NCBI GenBank assembly: GCA_008921705.1
Contig: VFFE01009068.1
Coordinates: forward strand, 4,003,957 to 4,067,956
Source of the DNA: Burhinus oedicnemus
Taxonomy: Eukaryota; Chordata; Aves; Charadriiformes; Burhinidae
Reading direction: 5' to 3'
Length of the DNA stretch: 64,000 bases
Part shown: positions 22,001-34,200 of the stretch, piece by piece
Position numbering within the stretch: the stretch's first letter is position 1
Layout of the letters: the number at the start of each line of letters is the position of its first letter
The notes under the pieces: model-generated
The model's input: the letters and a program-made list of their open reading frames with translations, nothing else
Databases searched by the model: none
What the model was told of the DNA's origin: nothing
Made by a program: the position numbers and the translations under genes

Positions 22001-24354
22001 TTATATAGTGTCAATTATGCCGATAGATGAAGACGACATGTATGACCTGAAAGAATATATTATAAAAATGGACAACGGTAGCTATATATGGTAGCTAGTT
22101 ACCATATGAAGCCTATGCAGTTTAACTGTACCTCTCATTTCATAACCTTGAATTGATATTTTATACCTTCTACCTGCCATCAATATTGTTACTTTTTTCT
22201 TACATAATTCTAAGAATCAGAAAAAAATTGTTCCCAATATGACCTTTTCAACTTTCAACATACGAAATTCAAGTACTTAAAGCCATCTATATACTAAACA
22301 ACCTCAAAGTTGCCATTTGTCTTACACTTATGTACAGTATTTCAAGCATACTTGAGCACCTCTTTGCTCTATCCAGCCGCTTCTGATTGTTAGGTGCTTC
22401 ATACCTCCAGGCACCCCAACCTCCCCTTGGGCTCAAGGCTCAATATTTCGTCCTCACAATCCAGATGTTGTAACACTGGACACCAAAACCTTCCTGCACT
22501 GTTTACCAGCCACAATAACCTGTTGTGAAGTGGGCCACTGAGGAGAAAACTTCCAAAGCTGCATTCGGTTACCAACTTCGGATGCAGTTCTACTGAAAAA
22601 TTGTTACGTCTGCCTGAAATGTTAGCATGTCAAAGGAATTAAAACAATATCCAGGGCATAAAAGTTTACATTTGGTACGTTAATATATTTTGCAATAAAT
22701 TTATCAAATGGCTGATGTATACATTGGCATTTTGATAAATATTTTGCCTGCAAAATAGGTACTATGCCATAGGACCAGAGATTTGAGGACCCTTACCCTT
22801 ATGTCCAAACTTCGTAATTTTCTAAGGCAAGGACCTTGTCAAAATTATACAAAGTAGAAAATACAGGTAAGCTTGAAGTCAAAAGCTACACAAAAAAATC
22901 ACCATTCAAAATTTGGCAAAGACAGTAAAAATCTGGCATCAAAGAACATTAAGAATTTACAGGACTGTGAATAACAAATCTAAATAATCCAGCATTTTCA
23001 GATGACAGTATTGAACTTTTTAAAGCAAAAGAAAAAAAAACCCCAACAATTACACCGTCTTTATCTCTGGACTCCAGCAATCAATCAAGGGGACTAAACA
23101 AAGCAATGGAAACAAGTCCATCACACTAGAGGTTACTGTCTCTGTTAGCAGCATGATCAGAAACAAACATAAGCTCATACAGTGCAACAACTGAGGCTCA
23201 GCTCTATGTATTAGTGCCAACCGGTCTTCCTCAGAGGTTTAGGCCAGCATTTGGTACTTGTAACACAGGGCCGCTAGAGAACTTTAACAATTTTATGCTG
23301 GAGAAAGACAAACAACTAGAAGCAGACGTATCTTACAATTGCTGCATCCAGACCTGTTTGTGGTGCCAAGTGTGGCTTTCAAGCCCGACACAACAGCTTC
23401 AGAGGGGGTTAGCATCCACCATATTTTCAAGTCATTGCCCTCTAGGGGTATACACCATACAAGCCACTAAAATGAATACGGTGCTGTAGGTTTTTTTAAA
23501 CACCATATACGACTTTCCCTTGCAAGCTTCTGTGTAGTCCTTTCAACCACTACCACCTCCATCTCTGCCTTGCCAGCCTTACAGCGTTCTCCATATGCAT
23601 GTTAAAACACTACACGAGCCCTCCGTTACCGGGTCAGAAACTTCACAGACCTGTCCTGCCCCGAGACCTGGAACGATCACTGAGCAGATTCCCATTTCTC
23701 CTTGTGCTCTGAACAATACACGACACTTGTAAATTACATAGGCATATGCACTACTTACAAAGTCTGGTTCCCAGTGCACATGGCTGACTACTTAAATAAA
23801 TGATCTTAAAGCTGCCAGTGTTTTGAAGATGGTTCGAGCCAGTCAAACTGGAGGAGTGGATTGCTGGGTGTCTGAGGTTCACATGCCGACGGAAGCTTTT
23901 TCTGCAATAGGTGTGTTATCCACCCGTCTCAGACTGATGACCAGAAAAAGCTATTCCTCTCCCTCGCACACAGACATGCTTCTCTATTCAGCAGTTATCT
24001 ATTTGTAAAGAATCTGTAATAATACTATGACTTTTTGAAGACTTATTTAACTAAGAGGTCCTTAATTAACCACAGCAGGTAGTTAATTAACTAAAAGGAA
24101 GAGAAGGGCCGGGGGGGCAGCAGGGAGAGAGACAGGAGTTCTGTTGTAACATCCCTGGTAATCCTGGGTATTCTTGGATATACTTGAACAGATTTAGTCC
24201 ATTGAAGTCCAAATATCCACACAGCTGGAACATCAAGACCTAGCAGCTTTACAGAGGTGCTGTGCAACAATCATATACCAAACATAACATGGTAACTATA
24301 AACATTGCAGCAGTATTTTCAGAGTGATTTCCCCAAAAGACAAGATCAATTTCT
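19041..24354. other. Intergenic between C3orf38 promoter and ZNF654 3' end
   Basis: AT-rich, unique sequence. Poly-T and poly-A runs, for example 20944-20958 and 21019-21030, and a C-rich run at 21478-21500. A perfect 9-bp inverted repeat lies at 24062-24090. None of the open frames (for example 19427-19723 or 23214-23489) resembles a known protein. Confidence 0.5.
24062..24090. repeat. Inverted repeat, 9-bp arms, 11-bp loop
   Basis: TTAATTAAC at 24062-24070 and GTTAATTAA at 24082-24090 are perfect reverse complements around an 11-base loop. It could form a weak AT hairpin, or serve as a paired homeodomain-like (TAATTA) site; neither is shown. Confidence 0.6.
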
Positions 24355-24374
24355 ACCAACAACAAAGACAATGT

Positions 24375-24380
24375 TTTATT
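24375..24380 (-). terminator. Candidate distal ZNF654 polyadenylation signal
   Basis: Minus-strand AATAAA in the context TTCAATAAAACATTG, followed within 10-25 nt by a GT-rich element (TGTCTTTGTTGTTGG, 24370-24356). Signal plus downstream element is the strongest 3'-end pattern in the region. It would give ZNF654 a 3' UTR of about 3.9 kb. Nearer hexamers, such as 27899-27904, could give shorter forms. Confidence 0.45.
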
Positions 24381-27300
24381 GAACAAATCTATGTACAGTA
24401 CAAAAAAGTTTTTAAAATGAAACACTACTGTTGATTTATTGCAGTTTGATGGCTCAGTTTTAATTTGTACTCTTATATAAAATGCAAAGTAAAATAATTT
24501 AACATTCAACAAGGAAGCACAAATTTCCTTTCTTGCTGAACCTGTAACAGCTTTACAAATTAACAGAGTCCCAAAATGCATATACTGCATTTAATCAGAA
24601 AGGTGTTATACAGTACCAAATAAATTAAGAAAATAGTAACACTACCACCCCCTTTGAGTCTTTTGTCCATACCACTGGTGTTAAACAATAAAAGAAATGA
24701 GTACAGCTGAACCTTCAGTGTGATAAAATCACAAAGTTTAATGTTATAAATTATCCAAACTATACAATTTATATAGTTTTAATGAATATGGCTAAATAAC
24801 CAAAGTACCAGTGACCTTTCCCCACAGATATGACCACTTTCAATCTACTTTCAGTATTTTTTTTTAATTTTTCTTTTTTTTGTGAAAGGTGCCTACCAAG
24901 CGGCAACTCTTTGAAAATTAGAACTTACATGACCTTTACAGTGAACTGTGATCAAGTTAGAGTAGACAGCCTTAAAAGGAAAGTCTAAATCCAAGTTACA
25001 GCCCCTGAAGGAACGTTATTAGAATACGATTACCAGCAATGAAACGTATAAACTTTGATCCAACAAAGCTCCTAAGCTCATGTATAACTTCAGGCAGCTT
25101 TAAGATATTTGCATGCTTACATTACACATGTACTTCAGTATTTATTGAATCAAAGTGATACATCTTGAAGAAGTATTTCCAATTATATCATACAATGCTT
25201 AATGCCTGGGAAAAAAACCTTTCAATTCTAGATTTGGAACCTTTTTCAGCCCTAGAAGTTGCAGGCTTAGTATACGGTAATACTAAAGAATCCTTAAAAA
25301 GCATGTAGAATTACCCCCTATAAGTTGCAAGTATCTTTTTGCTCCTAATTAAAGTTGCTTAATACTGCAACTATCTGAGAATACCAACAGGTATCAGAGT
25401 AGTTTAAAGAAAATGCAGTGTCTTTTGAAGTAAACATCATTAATTAAAACAAAAATATTTCCACCCACTTGCTACTTCAAGTCAAGTTAGCCCGTTTCTG
25501 ATAGGTGTTAGGTGATGCTAATGTTCACCTACATAAGAATTCAGTTTTCCAGTTCTCCAAAGTGTATATACTGAACACATAGCATAAACAAATGGTGGTG
25601 TCCAAGAAAAGTATCTTTGAACAAAAATGAGTTTAATGCAGGTACAAAAAATTATGGTCACAGTTTATGTATGTACATAGATGCATTTATCTACACACTT
25701 AAACCAAAGAAAATACAAGTCTCACTCATGTTTTTAAAGCATCCTCAAAGCCATGGAGCTCCAGGGAAAGGCAGAAAAGCACCAAAGATTAAAGTACATT
25801 TAAAAGACTTTACACAAACATTTTTGTCATATCTACTGACTGAGTTTTCAGATTTTTAAAACGGTAAAACTTTAAAATTAACCTTTTTTTCCAAATATAT
25901 TTAAGCAAATTTAACTAAATTAACAATGTTAAGCAAAGAAAGGGGAGCCTGGGAACATTCACTATAACTGGGTCCTTAAAAATTAGTTGGTAACTTGAAA
26001 GAAAAAAATGTGAAAGTGCATTTGGCTGATAAGGTCCCCATTAAATTTACGTTTAAAAACTTTTAATGTATTTATATATGTAAATATATATAGTGTATGT
26101 ATATATGTATATATAATGAATGATGCATGTAAATAAGTTTTTTTTGCAACTGCAAAAAAAATTCTTTGGTGCCTCAAATGTCATACAAAGCTCTGAAAGT
26201 GGGCCAGTCATCGGTAATAATGTAATGCACACATACCTGTGATCATAATTTTATAACCTTTTACGTTACTCCAACTCAAAGTTAAGGCAAAACTTTTCTA
26301 GAATTCAAGAGTATGATTTTGAATTTGTGTTCTTTTACCTCCCAGGAGGGGAAAAGGAAGCAGAATTAATGCAAATATCTGTTTAATTTCACAGAGGATT
26401 ATTAGCAGAGGCATTACTGAACTATTAAGTTCCAGAACTACTTAACAGCCTATTTTACAGTGAAACCCTTAGGTTTGCAAGTGTGAGCCATTGCTACAAT
26501 GAACAGATCTTTTATGTACCTCTTGATTTTTTTACTCATTAGTTTTTACATATCTGTTGATTTAAGCAAGTTGATCATCTTATTATGCCATACACGTATT
26601 GTGATGAACTATTCAGCAAGCAAACTAGCTGAGCAGGAACAGTTGGTTTTTGCTGTCCTACATTTTGTGATGACTCCATCTGTATACACCAGTTTTCACC
26701 ACTATACCTTCAGTGCCTACAATCACATTAAAATTTTCACCTAACCGCATAGAACAGGATCCCAAATAAAACATTTTTCGGTGGCAAGACAGTATAAGAT
26801 AAATTAAGAGGATAAATTAGCATAGTAATTAGACAATGTGCATGTTTACCACACTTCTGTTTGGGGTGGGAAGACCTAAAACTACAACAGCATCTTTTTG
26901 GTTTCTGAATGTCCTGTATTTCAATGTTACACTGAATGACTCCAATTTCCTGTCCTTACATTCTGATTGTTTCTATGAACACTGAATTTTGGATAAAGTG
27001 CTTAACACTTAAGTTTAACTCCTTCACTAACTTCTGGGAAAGGCTATCTTTTCAAGACATGCTACTAGACAGGGTTGTAATGTGTCTTAAGATCGAGTCA
27101 CTAGATATTTTCTCCCTTCCTCTAAACAGTAAATAAGTAGTTACAGTACTGAGTTGTGATCTACCACCATTAAGCAATATCACATATGTGAAACAGGCTC
27201 TTCCCGATCTTGTTTTCACACTTGACATGTGCTCTGCTTTTGTCTACCTTTTTTTTTAAAAAAAAAAAACAAAACCACACAACAAGAAGCCATCTCAAGT

Positions 27301-28275
27301 TCTTTTCAGTCATAACAACAGCTGAAGGACCTCTGTATTGCCAGAAAATTAGTTTAAATCTGCCCTGCAATGCAAGCTTAACCCCATTCACATTCTGTAT
27401 TTGTTTCAATCTGCTTCTGTTAATATCCAATCTGTGCATGTACTGCTTGTATTAGTCTTCTCGCACCTACAACAGATGTTTCACAGGACACTCTTAACAT
27501 ACACGTTTTACCATAGCCTTGAAAAGGGCTTCTCTTGCATGCCTCTGATTTCCACTGTGCATAACTTTCACACTCGGTATCACATGAACTCCCTTTTCCT
27601 TGCATGCTCTGTACTTCAAGTTTTTGGCTATTCAAGCATTCCATCCATCTTAGATTTCTTTCTACATTCCTCTTTTTGGATTCTGAGTCTAAGTTTATTA
27701 AATGAGCTCCATTCTTTTGAGCAGATAATGGAATCATATACTCAAACTTTAAAACAAAAGAATGCTTGTTCCTCTACGCATTTCTTATCCGTATTATAAT
27801 AATGTAACACCTTCTTGAATGATTCCTTCCCAGATGTGTCAATGAATACCCTTTAACCACACATTTTCCACCTAAAGGAGCTTTCGGAATTGGCTGGTTT
27901 TATTTCCATAAGGCAATTAACACCTCTGCCTTCTCTGCCTGCTCAACTGTATGCCTTATTTTCCTTAAACCTTCATGCTAGAAAGACTGTGCCTCTAAGC
28001 TTCAATCACACATTTGGAATGAATGTGGCTTTTCGGATAACTGGTACTTTGGGGATTTTGTAGCAACCTTTCTGGACTCAAGATCTGCAGGGCTCCTATT
28101 ATTCCTCTGTGAGTTTTGTCTAGAAAATGTGCTTTGTCTTTATCAAGGTCATGTTTTCCTTTAGTAATTTGAGACTGCTTTATGATTAAGGCCAACTGGG
28201 AAACAAACTGATGCTGCTTCATGTAGTGTTTTCTTGCACCACTCCTTGTTTGATACATTTTCCCACAACATTGAA
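24381..28275 (-). other. ZNF654: Probable ZNF654 3' UTR
   Basis: This follows the ZNF654 stop on the minus strand without any better gene model. It is AT-rich with many AATAAA and ATTTA-type motifs. An AT dinucleotide-rich segment lies at about 26067-26117. Its extent depends on which polyadenylation site is used. Confidence 0.45.
26067..26117. repeat. AT/GT-rich microsatellite-like tract
   Basis: Irregular TATATG/TATATA units over about 50 bp, able to fold on itself. Low complexity only. Confidence 0.6.
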
Positions 28276-28283
28276 TCAGGCAC
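28276..28283 (-). CDS. ZNF654: ZNF654 last coding piece (8 nt)
   Basis: The acceptor CTCTTTTACAG (AG at 28285-28284) is followed by GTGCCTGA. Joined to the single A left by the donor at 28571, it reads Ser-Ala-stop, reproducing the DDESA ending of the family. This resolves the true C-terminus; the rest of this exon is 3' UTR. Confidence 0.85.
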
Positions 28284-31200
28284 CTGTAAAAGAGAATGCA
28301 CTGGGATCAAAATGAAGACTAACCAATGTAAATCATTCTTTAATCTAGAACACTGCTCATGTTTTTCAACATGTTTTAGTTTCAAACATGCAAGGAAAGA
28401 CAGATTGAATTACCCCCTTCTGTTCTATGAGGAGTTTTTTCTATTAGAGTTCCCTACCAATTCTGACAACCTCTTTCTTATTCTTCCATCAGGCTGTCTG
28501 TTTTCAAAGACCATTTTCTGGTTGGTATTTATCTCCAAGTAAAAGAACCCAGAAGGATGATAAGACTTACTTTCATCATCTGAATCGAATCCAAAGAGCG
28601 TCTGACACTTCTTTTGTGCAAGGTGAGCCTCAAGTGCTTCTGAATTACAGTAGATGGTCAAGCAGTTGCCACATCTAAATCTTTCTGTTGATTTGCTACA
28701 AAATTTATCTTGTTCAGAATGAGCATCTACTTCATCAGTCAAAAGTTTTCTACGTTTTGGCATGCTAATGTATCGTTCATCAAGATAACTTGGAGGCAAT
28801 GGTCTAACATACGGTTTTGTTAAGATGACACCATATGAAGTATTCTCTGTTGTCTGATTTGGTTTAGAAGGTAATTGCGATGCAGCAGCATTATTTTGTG
28901 GTATATCATGACAATTCTGTAAAACTGGTAGCACTGACCCATTTTCTGTCCTTGTTTCATCTGCCACTCTGTCCAAAGGTGTTTCTGATGACTTTGATGA
29001 TGTCTGATCTAGGTCGCTGTGCCCATTGACTAGTTGGTCACTAACAACATTACAGTTTTCAGAATTTGGCTGTAACACAGGTGTCTTTTGGTCTATCAAA
29101 CTTAAAACTGCAGTGTTACCCTCAGATGAACTTTCATTTCCATTGTGAATTACATTATTTGCTTTCTTCTCAACACTTTGAATATATGTCTTTGGTTCTG
29201 TAGAATCTTTCCTTGACTTCCAAGTTGGAATTGGTAAATCTACAGTTTCTTTTTCATTAATAGATTCATCATCATCTTGGTAACTACAAAGTTCTGAAGG
29301 ATCATCTGAAGAATCTTTTTCACTTGCATCTTCTGAACATTCTGGTGTTTTATTTAAATAATGCTGAGCCTCATGTTCATACAGCAAAGGGAGCTCCTCA
29401 AATAGCTCACAGCACTCTGCAAAATTGCATCGAGCTTTAAAAACACTGTGACTTTTTGTATGTTCTGCAAGCTCAGTTGACAGCTTAAATCTCTGATTAC
29501 AATTAAAGTGTAAACAGAAGTAAACATTTGGATAGACATGTCTCTTCAGGTGGTCTATAAAATGCTGAGAATCAGCAAATTTCCTCTGGCAGAACCGACA
29601 TTTTCCTTTATTCCATTTCATTATATGCTGCTGCACCTTCAAATCAGTTGGATGAGCTTTTCTTGCGTGTTTATTGAGGAATCTTATCTTTTTAAACACT
29701 CTAGCACAACCATTAGCAGGGCATTTAAAGCTTCCTTCCTCATCCATCGCATCAATGTCTTTTTGAGGGCAAAAAGCTCCATTTACTTTATGCAGAATAG
29801 GCGACTCTTTACTGGAGCTCTCATCATCTTCAGGCAAACTTTCTGTACTTAAAGCATCAGGAACATTATTAAAACAGCTGTCACTACTATTTTCAGTAGC
29901 ATCATCCTGGTCACTTAGATGGTTTTCCACTGCATCAAATAACTGTTCTGCATTCTCCTCCTCCACTTGGACCACTTGGTCAGCACTTGGAACTGCTGAA
30001 GTCTCTGGTTCATTATCTTTGGAACCATCAGCATTCCCATTTTCAAGAGAGAGAGAAACATCAGAACATTCTAGTTCATTAAGAGCAGGAGCCTGCTGAC
30101 CAGCCTCAAGAACTGCAGCAAGATGTTGCCTTTCTATCTTCCTGACATGATTCTTTAAGTGCTTCAGCATAAGTCCTCTTTGCCTGAACTTTCTGGTGCA
30201 AAGTACACAGGAAAAACTGCCCTTTTTTTGGTGAGCTTGTGCATGTTTCACAATGTGACTACCAAGAAATTCCTTGTGGCATATCACACAGCAGTGCCTT
30301 GGTACAGTTTGATCTAACATTTTAGATGCCTCAAGAGCTTCATGGTTCTTTCTGGCATTACCTTTGGACTGGGCTTCAGAGAGGTCTTCAGGGTCCAGCT
30401 CCCCATTGCTTACATCTGTTAAACAGATACGTTCCTCACTCAGAGCCCTATACTCTATCTTCTCTGTGTTTGCAGTAGAGTTTTCCAGTGTACTTTCACT
30501 TAAACCAACGAACGCTTTATCCCCCAATAATGCTAAACAATTCTGCTTGATCATCAAGAAATTCCAAAACTCAGGATCAAAAAACAAACCTTTTTTCAAA
30601 ATTGGAAGCAATTCAAAACGTACACGGTTTTGAACAGAACTAGTGCACTCATTGTATTCTTCATCTGCACATTTATATAAATGTTCAACAGTGTAGTAAG
30701 ATTCCAAAGTGCGCTCAAGAAAAAAGATTGAAAGAGCACAAATTCTGAGGATCTCTAAGTCATTTGGCAGAAAATGAGCAATTGCTTTATAAATAAGACT
30801 TTTCATGTTGGGATCTTCACGGAGGTCCAACTGTAGGGCACATCCACATATCTCAACACATATCTGAAGACCATCTTCACCAACCTGCAGAAAGGAAATT
30901 ACAGTGTACATAATTATAGAGTATGCATAATGGTATTTGCCTTATGGGCTTACAGAAGTCTACAGCTTGAAAGTAAAATAAAAAAACCAGACCCTCAGGA
31001 AAAAAACAACCCAACTAGTATAAACAATGCCCAAATGTCAATATCCCATGTATTTATATTAATCTCCTTGCAAAAAAGTTAGGAGTTCAGAAAGCATCTT
31101 GCTAGTAAACTTGGTCTGAAGGCATGTACGTTTTAAAATAATGCTCAAACAAGACTATAAAATACATACACAAAAATGCTCTAAAATACCTAGTTTGCGC

Positions 31201-34200
31201 TGAATGCTATACAGCTACTGTCAACAAACCTTCAGGTACTTTTGCCATGTGCAGTTCTATAAAGACAATTAATTATTTGCGTATATAAAACAAGACTGCA
31301 GCAAATCATATCTGATCTAGCAGTATCTTCTGTCTGCATCTTTTCATGCTATAATTGGAAGAGTTTCTCTATTTTGTCCCTCTTCTAACTCATTTAACTT
31401 GCACTGCATAAAAATACAGGCCATATAATATCGCCCTCAATTTTGAACAATGACCACCAGGGAAACCATAACAACCCATGGCCAAGTATTCTAAAAGGCT
31501 TGACTTTTAGAACTGACAAACTATCCTTCCAATGAGCAGAATTCCTATTCCACGCTTTAGGCTGGGAGCCCTGCCATGAACATGTAATTCTGAGGGATGA
31601 TCAGAAACATACAGCGCAACATGTAGCAGATTAGTGTAAAAAGAATTTCAGGAAGTTTAGAAATAATTAATACCTACCTATATTTAAATGTGTGTTAACA
31701 AATACAAACAATGCTCCATATGTAGTGGGTTATTAAAAAATAAGATAATTCAGATGCAAATACAAATGAAAGTTATTCATGTCACCACAAGTATTTTAGA
31801 ATACATACTGAGATTAAAATCTTGAACAGCAGCAAATCATTGCATTTTAGAACTGTACAGCAGTACCCATGACAAAATAATATATAATTCATTTAGGTCA
31901 TAGAATATGAAGGAGCTCTGCTCAGTCAGGTTAAAGATAAAAACCAACATTTGTTTGGAAACAACTTGCACTCCTGTGCACGCAAAGCATTGCATGTTAC
32001 ATCTTTTGCAGATGTTTGTATGGAACAGCATAAGACTAACGTCTGAAGCATGAAACAGTGCACTTTTCTGAAGCAAAATTATGTCTTCTCCTATCTTAGT
32101 CTAGCTTTTCCTTTATGTTACATTAAGCACTTCAGATTTGATTAGAACTGGTGAAAGGATTCAGAACTTAACAAGGGTTAAAGGCAGATACAATGGCATT
32201 ACACAAGTCCTATTTCCTTAAGGAGACAGTCTGAAAAAAAACCCAAACCAAACAACACCAATGCATCCTTCACATTTACTCTATGTATTTGTTATTAATT
32301 TTCCCATTTATTTATAGAGGATGGCGTTCCTCAAACTTACTGCAGACAGAAAGAAAAACTCAGAATTCAGTCAAAAAAGAAAATCTTAAACACACACAAC
32401 AGATCAAGGAAAATCATGATATTGAAGCACATTCTGGAACTTGACAAAATTTTTATGTTAATATTGCATACTTCCCTACCCCTTAACTTTCCTCAAAAAG
32501 CAGCCATGACACGATATAAACATCAGTTCTCTTTACTTCAACTAGTTACAAAAAGAATGAGGGGGTGGGGTAAATCAAACAAACAAACAAAAAACTTACT
32601 TCATCCTTAATGACTTTCATGAAAGGGAAAATTACTCTGACATTTGTAGCAATTCTTAAAAGCTGGTAGCACTGGTCAACAAATACTTGTTTTGATGGGT
32701 TAGATTTAAGCTGCAGTTTACTCCAAATGAAGATCAAGTCCCTATAAGAACAGAACAAAATACTTCAGTTAGATTGAGTTTAGAAATCTATCACTAAGCA
32801 TGATGCATTACTAAGAACAACTATTTGCATATTCTGTAACTAAAATCATATTTGAGGGTGTAATACCAATCTAATTAACACGACAACTGTACACAATGGG
32901 CACAATGGAAACTGCAACTTAATTACTTTGTTAAAGCATTCAGGGTATCTCCTATCACTGAGTCAATTAAATACTCAACAAAATATTAATGTATTCAGCT
33001 TAGTATCAGAGAACTGCATAATAAAATCAGATGCTACAGCATCTAGCCCTTAACACCACAGGCAATAAACGTCAGGCTGAACAGCAAGCTCTGTGTGCTC
33101 TTGGGATTGTAACTTTCAGTGCAAGGATAAGGAGTCCTTCAGGAAAAGTGTTTGAATGTGGAAAATGGGAGTGTTCTAGAAAGCTGGCTTCTGATGTAGT
33201 CCATTGACAGGAAATACCGATGTTCTCCAGTTATGCATATTACAACACAATTTTATGTTTTTACTGCTGTCACCACTGGTCTTTCTAGCCAATATGCAGT
33301 TACATCAAAGTATCAGGCTCTACAGCTATTCATACATCTCTATGATCTTCAGTCAAATGACATTTGACTGACACAAGGAAACATAAGAATAGATTGCTAG
33401 ACTCTGCAGCAAAGCTCCTACACAGGTAATGTGTTTAGTCTATAAAATATAGCTAATTGAAGTTTACAGCTCGTAAGTTCTATGCACTTTAATTTAGAGA
33501 CTCAGAAAGGCAACTCGACTTAACTTTTAGTTGTAAGAAACACAACTTTCTGCTTTGTCTCATACTATTTCAGAGCAAGCCATTTCAACACTAATCCCAG
33601 AGAATCTGAGAAAACTCAAAACATTCTTCTGAGATATTAGTGGTTAAAGTGGCTCGCCACGTGTTCAGATGGCTGGCACAAGGAAAAAGCTGAAAAAGGA
33701 ATGGAGAAAACTGAAAGTAGAAGGAACAACTCCATGGGTGAAAAACAAACTGTTAAATCAGTTTAAACACCATTTGACTAGATCCTGATGTGAAATAGTA
33801 TTTTAGTCTTATTTAATGTAGACATGGAGGCTTCTCCTCCTCAAGCACATTTCTGACTTTGATAATCACTAAGGATTAAAGCATTCTTGAAGAGCTGATT
33901 AGACTCTTATTTCAACCACTTAAATGTTTTGGATACCAACTGTAATGCTGAAGTTAGCAGCACTTGAGGTATTTCTGTGTCACTGACCACAATACAGATG
34001 ACAAACTTGAGATAACATAGGCAGGGGTACTTTTCTATTTCCTTGATTATTATGACATAGTGGTATAGTACTTAATGACACTTACTTCTTGGATAGTGTA
34101 ACTTAGTTCACACTGAGGCCTGTGCTTAAATCATTATGGACATGTGCTGGGCAATTCAGATTGTTACCATGAGATCACAGAACTTGCTACCTCTTTACTA

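Noticed and set aside
27401..27799. 132-codon plus-strand open frame opposite the ZNF654 3' UTR
   Set aside because: Peptide is Phe/Leu/Ser-rich as expected from AT/pyrimidine-rich DNA. No family match.
28425..28570. C-terminal extension of the ZNF654 zinc-finger exon
   Set aside because: It lies beyond a perfect GTAAGT donor, and splicing to 28283 restores the family ending. Kept only as a retained-intron possibility.
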